This document shows, in pieces, positions 56,597-64,000 of a stretch of DNA of 64,000 nt. Within the stretch, counting starts at the first letter, position 1; each line of letters begins with the position of its first letter. The notes beneath the pieces were generated by a model, which was not told the origin of the DNA, made no database searches, and saw nothing but the letters and a program-made list of their open reading frames with translations. The stretch is taken from positions 52,825,147 through 52,889,146 of the forward strand of contig JAMPIT010000894.1 of NCBI GenBank assembly GCA_026261815.1, written 5' to 3'. The position numbers and the translations under genes are program-made. Source of the DNA: Monarcha castaneiventris obscurior (lineage: Eukaryota > Chordata > Aves > Passeriformes > Monarchidae).

Positions 56597-59500
56597 AATG
56601 CTCTGTATGCAATACAGAAAAATATAAAATACCTAATATAAAAAAAATTAAGTGTACAATACAGACACCTAATGTGGAATTGTCTTATTTTCAAGACGAC
56701 GGCCACTAACTCAATACAAAATTATTGCTCCACATGTACTTTGAAGTACATCTTTTCAGGAATATCAGCAGTATAATGACTGTGAGAGAAACCTTCATCT
56801 GCCAGAATCAAACAAATTATAAATAGCACAACTTTTGATTTCTTTCCTTTTTGAAACCATTTAAGCCATTGATTAAATTATTTGAGGAAGGCACCAAGGT
56901 GTTGCTTCAAGCCTTCCAAGTTGTTTACTGAAAACAAACCATTCCAAACAACAGCCTGAGCCCAGTTTCCTCATGCTACAAGACACAATCGTGTCTGTCT
57001 GTAACCTTGAACCCTCTGCTGGTCTGCAGACTCCACACTACATCCGATGCTCATTCGTCAGGGCATAAATAGACAACATGAAAAACAACAAACAAGTTGA
57101 TTTTTACAGATTACTCTTTTGCAGTCTACAGACAGACATCCTGTAAAATATTATACATACGCTGGAAAATTTTGAATGGAGGCTTCCTGACCTTCACTGT
57201 TTTCAAGTATTTAAAGAATCTGTAATTTGTACTAAATTATCTGACATCCTACATCAACAAATGTATCATTCTGCCTGCTTCCTGTTGTTCTAGAATTTAA
57301 GTACTTATTTAAGCATGATTAAAAAAAACCACCAAACACAAAGTACTTGACAAGTTGCTGTCTTCTATATTGCATGAAATCAAAATATTACCACTTACTT
57401 CTTCAGACTTTTGTAAAGAGTTATAAACATGGATTCAGAAACTCGACCAGTTGAATACATTATTATGCCAATACGCCATTCTTGAATTACTGGACACAAG
57501 AAAAAGCTTAATAGACAAAATAATCCATAACTTAGCCAGACTAATCCAGGAAATGGGTCAACAAAGCCTGAAAAGCCTTTCTGAAAGGCCACTGGAGACT
57601 GCATAGTACAAGTTCTGTGCCAGGCAGTGTCAAGCTCTAAAGATAACTAAGAAAAGAGTAGAGAAAAACAAAACTCTTTTCATATTTATTTTTAGATGTG
57701 GCTGCATAGCTCTGCTAATGACCAAAATACAAGCTTAACTAGTAAATAAGGGGCAACAACTGTACTCAATACTCACATCGGTGATCCTTGCCAAATTGCA
57801 TTCATTTGTCCACCCAAAAATCTCAAATCAACTACAGTATCTCAAAACAAGTACATAGAGTGAAACCCAGAAGACTGCTATGTCACTCAGCTCAGGATCT
57901 ATCTGAATTTAGGAAAGTATGCAGGTTTGTTATTAGCACAGGACTGCACACTACATGATTAAATCATAGCCAAGCTTGCTCACAAATGGGGAGCAACCTG
58001 GCTGTGCCAGCAGAGAATTTTGGGAAGGTTAATTCATCCTGCTTTTTGGCTGGGCACCAGAGGACATGAGTCAGATGAGTACCCCAAGAGATTAACTTAT
58101 TTGGGCTTTGTCAGACTCAAAGGGAGGAGAAGCAATCCCTACAGCATGGAGCCTTCAGCTGAGACTCCCTCCAAGAATCCAACCTTTCATGGATTCATCC
58201 CCATTTCTGAGCCCACAGAAGGAAACAAGGGTGTGACATGCAGTAATGAAGCCAACCTCCATTTTTAGAGAAACATTTTTGATTTGGGAACTGAACTAAA
58301 GGCAATTCAGAACTGAACCATGAATTCTGCATGCTCTTTGTTGAGAAGGGTGGAATGAAGGCTTCCCTGCAAACCAGCGTCTGGGGAAGGTGGGAAGAGG
58401 AAACATACAGAAAGATTCTTGTGTAAACACTGTGAAAGACAACAGATCATTAAAAGCACATCAAAGAAGCTGTGGAAATGAGGAGATATATATAAAAAAG
58501 ATGTCTTCAGCTGATGATAAATATTCCTACAGCTATCACTCGCCCGAAATTCAACAGTATCCACTCTGCTCTGTCTACACTGAGTCAAGCAGATGGTTGT
58601 TCTCCAAACCCGAAATTACACAGGCACAAAGAAGCAGGGATTAAGCACAGTATATGATCTACTTAGGAAAACAGTCAGTCTGTCTGTCATTTGCATGTTG
58701 ATATCACTCCATTATTGCCAATTTCATTCAATCCCTCAGCAGACCTACTTAAAGAAGCAGCAAAAGCCATTTGGCTTTCTTGAGCCTCCAAATACAACTC
58801 TGCCAATACACTGAGAGAACATGATCAATCATTTTTTTTTTCAGAGACAATGATAAAGCTGAAGACAATTATTAATAGAAGATTTAGATAATTAGGTTTT
58901 CATCCCTGAAAAAGAGAAGTGCAGTACCATTTCTTATGCATATTTTAAGCTTTACATATCCAAAGGGAGACTGATAAGCTCAAGATTAATACAACTGTGT
59001 TATGTGAATTTTCTTGACAAAGCAGAAAAGACAAAAAAAGGTAAACCAGACAAATAACCCTTTCATATACAGAAAGTATTCATGTGGCAGGGAGGTAAAT
59101 GCCAGTTTTACATAAAGGCAGTAGGTTGAATTACACAAATATACAAACATAGCATGCGTTACCAGCTAAAAGTTTGCTACTCACTGTATGTCTGGCCCAT
59201 ATAAACAGGGTATGTTTGATAGATGCTACAAAAAATAGGTTTAGTTAAGGGGAAGAAACGTCACAGAAATCAGACATGAGACTAACTTTTTTTGCACAGG
59301 GAGGGTGGCAAGCACTATTTCTAAATACTGAACTGTTAACTACCAGATTACACCAGAAGGTTTTGTTCTCTTACTGTGTGCCTTTATATCCATGCAGGTG
59401 TTAACATTTGAGTAAGAGTCTATTCTGCTGAAATATGATTTCATTTCATGTCTGATTTCACATCTCACCTTCTGCTTAGTTATTTTTTTCTAGAAAGGTA

Positions 59501-61738
59501 ATTAAAATAGGAAGCTATTTGTTTTGGATATTTATCCCATAAATATCTACTATTCCAACCCTGAAAAAAAAAAAACAAACCAGCAATCCTGTATAATTAC
59601 AAGTAATCTGTGTACTAATTGCTAATTACCTGTATAATTACTAATACCAGGATACAGAATTTCTGTGTAACCCTCACAGGTCCACACTAACAGAAACTCA
59701 ACGAAATTCTGTAAAAGAATTTTGAGTGGACTGGGATAATGGATTCACAGTAATGAATTGAAATGCTGCCCAATTTCCATGAGTAGAGGTGGAAGAGTGC
59801 TACTGAAATACTGAAATATTCCCAGATTTCTAGAAATTATTATAGCTGACTTTCTTTGATTCATTCTTTAGAACTGCCCTTTCAAGAATGATGATTTTAT
59901 TGTCTGAACCAAATGTTTGGTGAAACCTTTTTTCCCACATACATCAAGAGACATGTTGAAAAAATAAGCACAAGTTTTAAAAATTATTTATAGCAGTTTG
60001 ATTAGCCAAAATTATCTCTCTGTACTCTAAAGGCAAAACTAAAATTGAGATTTGAGAAATTATTTGCAACTGCTGATATATTTAAGTAATCAAAACTAGA
60101 AAAGTTTATGATCTCTGCAAACTGATTCATAGACGGTAGAAAGTAAAGGAGGATTCTGTTCAGCCAACGACAGACATTTTAAAATTCAGAGGGAGCATTA
60201 AATATTTCTGAACAACCTAATTTGTTTTTAAGATTTCATCATTTTTCTGGATTCACTTAAAGCAGAAAAAAACGTTCTTTAACAAAACAATTCAGAGCGA
60301 GGGTAAAACCATTAGGATCCTTAGAAAGTAAATAGCTAAGAATGAGCAAAGTATTGTCATTCTTGAACTGTACACAGGAAAAATGGTCAAGGATACACGA
60401 GAAACTGCAAAGATACCTGTTTCCTGTCTCAGGACTACAAAGTCTTTTCTCAAGGAATGTAACTACAGAAGCATTTTATTAACATAACCAAATAAATGCA
60501 AAGACAACAAGAGCAGATGTGGCTGATGAGGATATTCTGTTAAGAGCAATCTTCAGCCACCACTGGCTGATATTCACAGAGCATAAAAGGTCAAAAACTC
60601 AACTGAAGAAACTGTGAAGCACCGTAACCATGAAAAATATAAAAAATCACTTTGTTTTCTTTAAAGATCATGCTTGGATTCTCTTCAAAACATTTAACAA
60701 ACTTTAAAAATTCTTCGTCAAATTCTCTGAGATTTTCCTGACTTCCTAAAATAGTGATACTTCAGCCCAAACTGCAATTAGAGAGCAAAACTTTAAATAT
60801 GAATTTACAAGAACAAATACATGGAAGCAAATGTCTATAGAACCATTTTTCTTTTCCTCTCACCACAAGGATTAAAGTTTGGAAATTACAGTTTTGCAAG
60901 CTCTTATGATTTAATAGCTACCAAACCTGCTTTGGAATAGTGAGAAAAGTTCTGCCTGCACTCATACTAGCAAAAACAGAAAGAAAAGCAATCTGCTCCC
61001 AGCAGGTCCATTTCAGTATTTTCTACAAGCAGAAATAAACTTCTTTTGCCTTTTTGAAATTTGTTTGTCCATTATTAGACATCTGCTTTTTGGAGTTTAC
61101 ATTTTTCGCATCTCTGGAAAACAATAATTTGTTTACACTCTCCGGAGAGGTGTTTTCTGAAGCTCTGCTGTAAATAGAAAATTACTCTCTTCTCAATATC
61201 CCAAAACAAATTTTCACCTAATAATTTAAATAAATTTCATTGAATTGTTATAGAGCAAACTGTTATTTTATTTTTTCTCTTATTTGAAACGTTTCCTTTT
61301 AAAAAACCAGCTCATTAACTACAGCACTTTATTATACACACAGCTTCAAGTTTATTTACTTATGTCAGGTAACTTTTCTTTCTCAGATTTATAATTTGCT
61401 TAAAATAAGCTACTGCACAGCTTGCCTCATTAAAACAGAAATACAAGCTCAGAGTGGACGTAAAGTAAATGAGCATCTTATGTCATGTGCTTTGCTGTGC
61501 TGAAAAACAGTGAACGCTGCAAGAAATAGTGGATATAAGAAATACAGTGCCTCCAACTCACTCCAGACTCCTGCCTACTGCCAGCTGTCACCACAGCAGC
61601 AGCACCTCAGGGGACACTGACCAAGCTCCCAGTGTATCCCACACATCAAACAAACAGGAACACGGAGCAGGATGTATTGAAGGAATAGTTTGGCAATACC
61701 CGACTGGGATCTGCCCTAATGGCTCTCTCTGACTGGGA

Positions 61739-61760
61739 TGCTGCTGCTGCTGCTGCTGCT
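61739..61760. repeat. CTG trinucleotide run (about 7 units)
   Basis: TGCTGCTG... is uninterrupted to 61760. It is CAG on the SBF2 sense strand, intronic and short. Confidence 0.9.
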
Positions 61761-63169
61761 TTCCCTACACCTGCAGCAAACCCCACAAGAGTGAGCGAGT
61801 TCAAGCTGGCAGAGGGATGGGTCTGTTCTCACTGCAGCACGTGGCCATTGGTCTCATTTCACCACAGCATCAAACCACAACCTGAGCCTGCTGACAGAAA
61901 ACAGACGGGACTCTCCCTCCTTCCACCCTCCAAATATTTTCTGTTAACTTGCTGAGATAAAACTGTTCAGCATGGCTGAGTCAAGCAAAGGAGATGTGGC
62001 AGCAGTGTGCAACTGGAAGTGGATATTCCAGACAGGACCATCTGCCTGGCAGTGTATGCTGCTGCAGGAATGAAGCCTCAGTGACTGTCCAAAAAATGCC
62101 TTTACTTGGAAGAGCAGAAGAGTCCCTGTATAAAATTCACCATGACAATGTTCCTTTATTTCCAACAGCATCTAAAAGAACACTTTCCTTTTGTTCTGCT
62201 GTTGCAGCAGTAAGGGCCCATTAGCAGTAAATGCCACATCAAATCCCTTCATAATCTATTTGTGCTTTGATGAACTTCACAAATCTACTTGGAAAGCTCG
62301 TATGGTAAATTCTCTTTGGCTGAGTTACGGAGCTAATTGCAGCTCACTGGCCAGTGGGATTTAACCTAAAACTAGAACATAAGCCAAAAGCATCTACTCA
62401 TGTGATGCCAGGCCCCATAGGCTGGAGAGTATACAATTTATTAAGATCAAAGACTGATTAGAAGCATATATACTTCAATAAAACAGACTTAATTTAATCA
62501 CACATGGTGCTAAAAACAGACAAAGGTTATATATGTTCCCATCACATGATACATGTTTCACAGAAAGTTGAGTGAGTTGGATAGGAAGTTTGTATAAACA
62601 ACCTGATAGAGGTAAAAAAAAGTTCTGGTTCCTATCACTGAAATCTCATAACAAAGGTAAGATGTGGAAAGGGCACCACATCAACCCTTAGTGCAACTCC
62701 CTGTTACAGGTATTACTGTACTGAAAATGCCTGCATTTGGACTCTTCATATGCTCTGCAAATTAAATCTCTCATTGCTTTGCTGCCTTACATAATGATAT
62801 ATTAAAATATTCTTGCTCTATGTCAAAGACACCAGGATTTTCTTAGTCAACAAGTATAAGCCAGCTCACGTGCTGACTGTGCAGTGACCCTTTCATAATG
62901 TCTCCCAGCCATACAAATACACATATATATTCATCAGGAATGTCTTTTCCCATTTATACAGTAATTTGGTATTGTCATCTCTTGGCATAAAATACATTAC
63001 ATGAAAAGCTGAACATTTTATCTCCCCTAAACCAGAATTAAAATAATGAGAAGTTATTTTATTACAGAAAACATTATTTAAAGTGTCAACAAACGAAGTC
63101 AAAAGCAAAAATTCTGGGTATTTTAATATATCCTGGATTTAGAAATATGGGACCGAAGGGTCTACAAAC

Positions 63170-63385
63170 AGTGAAAGAGTCCAGCCTTTTTCCATCATGG
63201 CTTTATGAGACAACCCCAAATTGATCAAGCTTCATCTTAAATGTACTGATAATGCTTTGCATTACTATTCCCAATAGAAGGTGTTTCAGGATGTTTCTCG
63301 TCCTACACTTAGAAATCATCTTTTAACTTCCAGCCTTAAATAACTCATGATCCTTTTATACGAGCCTATTCTTGGTACTCACCTG
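63170..63385 (-). mobile_element. decayed CR1/L3-like LINE fragment
   Basis: The plus strand contains blocks such as 'TTGCATTACTATTCCCAATA', 'CTACACTTAGAAATCATCTT' and 'TAACTTCCAGCCTTAAAT'. These resemble antisense 3' parts of ancient CR1/L3 elements of amniotes. It is heavily diverged, and the orientation and ends are tentative. Confidence 0.5.
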
Positions 63386-64000
63386 TTTCTGTAACTTGTG
63401 ACTTTTCCCTGAAAAATACTGATGTGAAAAGCAGCAAATGGTAAATACATACGGTCTACAACATGGAGTAAACTGAAAAGATAGAGTACAGCAGAAAACT
63501 CCAACACTGCTCAAAATGCAGCCTCTAAAAGCCATTATGAGCTGTAATATGGCCAACAATTTAAATATTCCTTTCAGACCCTACCTTATTTTGGGATTTA
63601 TGTTTCTAAAGGAGGCTACACGTTTTAAGCAGTAGGGCTACTTTTACTTTTCTTTTTTTTTTTATTCAGAATAAAAATGTAAAGAATAGCAGGTCCTACA
63701 AGTATTGTGAGTTTAAAAATTAGGCACCACAAAAATGAACTCATTTGAAGCACACCATAATTCAGTTTTTCTCCTTTTGATTTGAGAGGTGTTTTCTAAT
63801 TATCACAGTAAGGTTATACTTTATGTTGTTATATAGGCTGGACACTTTCACTGTTTATAGCCCCAGTAGCTCACATCATAATTTCTGAAGCAGGGTGTTG
63901 GGAAGTGGTAAAACACTGGAAAGATTGTTAACAGATGAAGCTAGTTTTAGTGCAGAACACAGAAACTGATCAGTATTCATATTTTAAGATCAAGAAAAAT

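Noticed and set aside
61739..61760. CTG/CAG run as a disease-type expansion
   Set aside because: Only about seven units, well within ordinary intronic variation.

Overview
This is a 64 kb piece of a vertebrate nuclear genome, most likely a bird. The DNA is AT-rich and mostly non-coding. Its interspersed repeats are CR1 retrotransposons plus one probable endogenous-retrovirus LTR, which is the usual avian pattern. No bacterial, phage or organelle signature was seen. A songbird is plausible from the look of the CR1 and LTR copies, but the order is not established.

The window holds the central part of one gene on the minus strand: SBF2, encoding MTMR13 (set-binding factor 2). Thirteen coding exons were found between 53494 and 603. 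In transcript order they are 53494-53362, 52356-52248, 51514-51401, 50598-50521, 48136-48023, 47499-47371, 46644-46546, 44325-44121, 41865-41756, 40246-40097, 17687-17619, 1899-1729 and 859-603. All thirteen have AG/GT borders, and all phases join without a stop or frameshift. They total 1,738 nt (about 579 codons). They run from the core DENN domain, through dDENN, into the SBF2-specific linker region. The 5' exons (start codon, uDENN) lie beyond base 64000. The GRAM, pseudophosphatase and PH exons lie before base 1.

Layout: 1-602 is a partial intron; 603-1899 has two exons; 1900-40096 is two very large introns (15.7 and 22.4 kb) around one 69-nt exon; 40097-53494 is a compact cluster of ten exons; 53495-64000 is a partial intron. 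The introns hold CR1 copies (6411-6666, 18934-19434, a remnant at 25850-26240, an old copy at 42750-43620, fragments near 48287 and 63170). They also hold a probable LTR (about 48540-49018), a 262-bp near-identical tandem duplication (8853-9376), and a 0.5 kb CCCTT/AAGGG satellite (37120-37654) flanked by a diverged 100-bp direct repeat.

No new biological system was found. The points most worth checking are the satellite with its flanking repeats, the very recent 262-bp duplication, the GC-rich patch in exon 44121-44325, and the LTR next to an SBF2 exon. Almost all remaining short open frames are chance.
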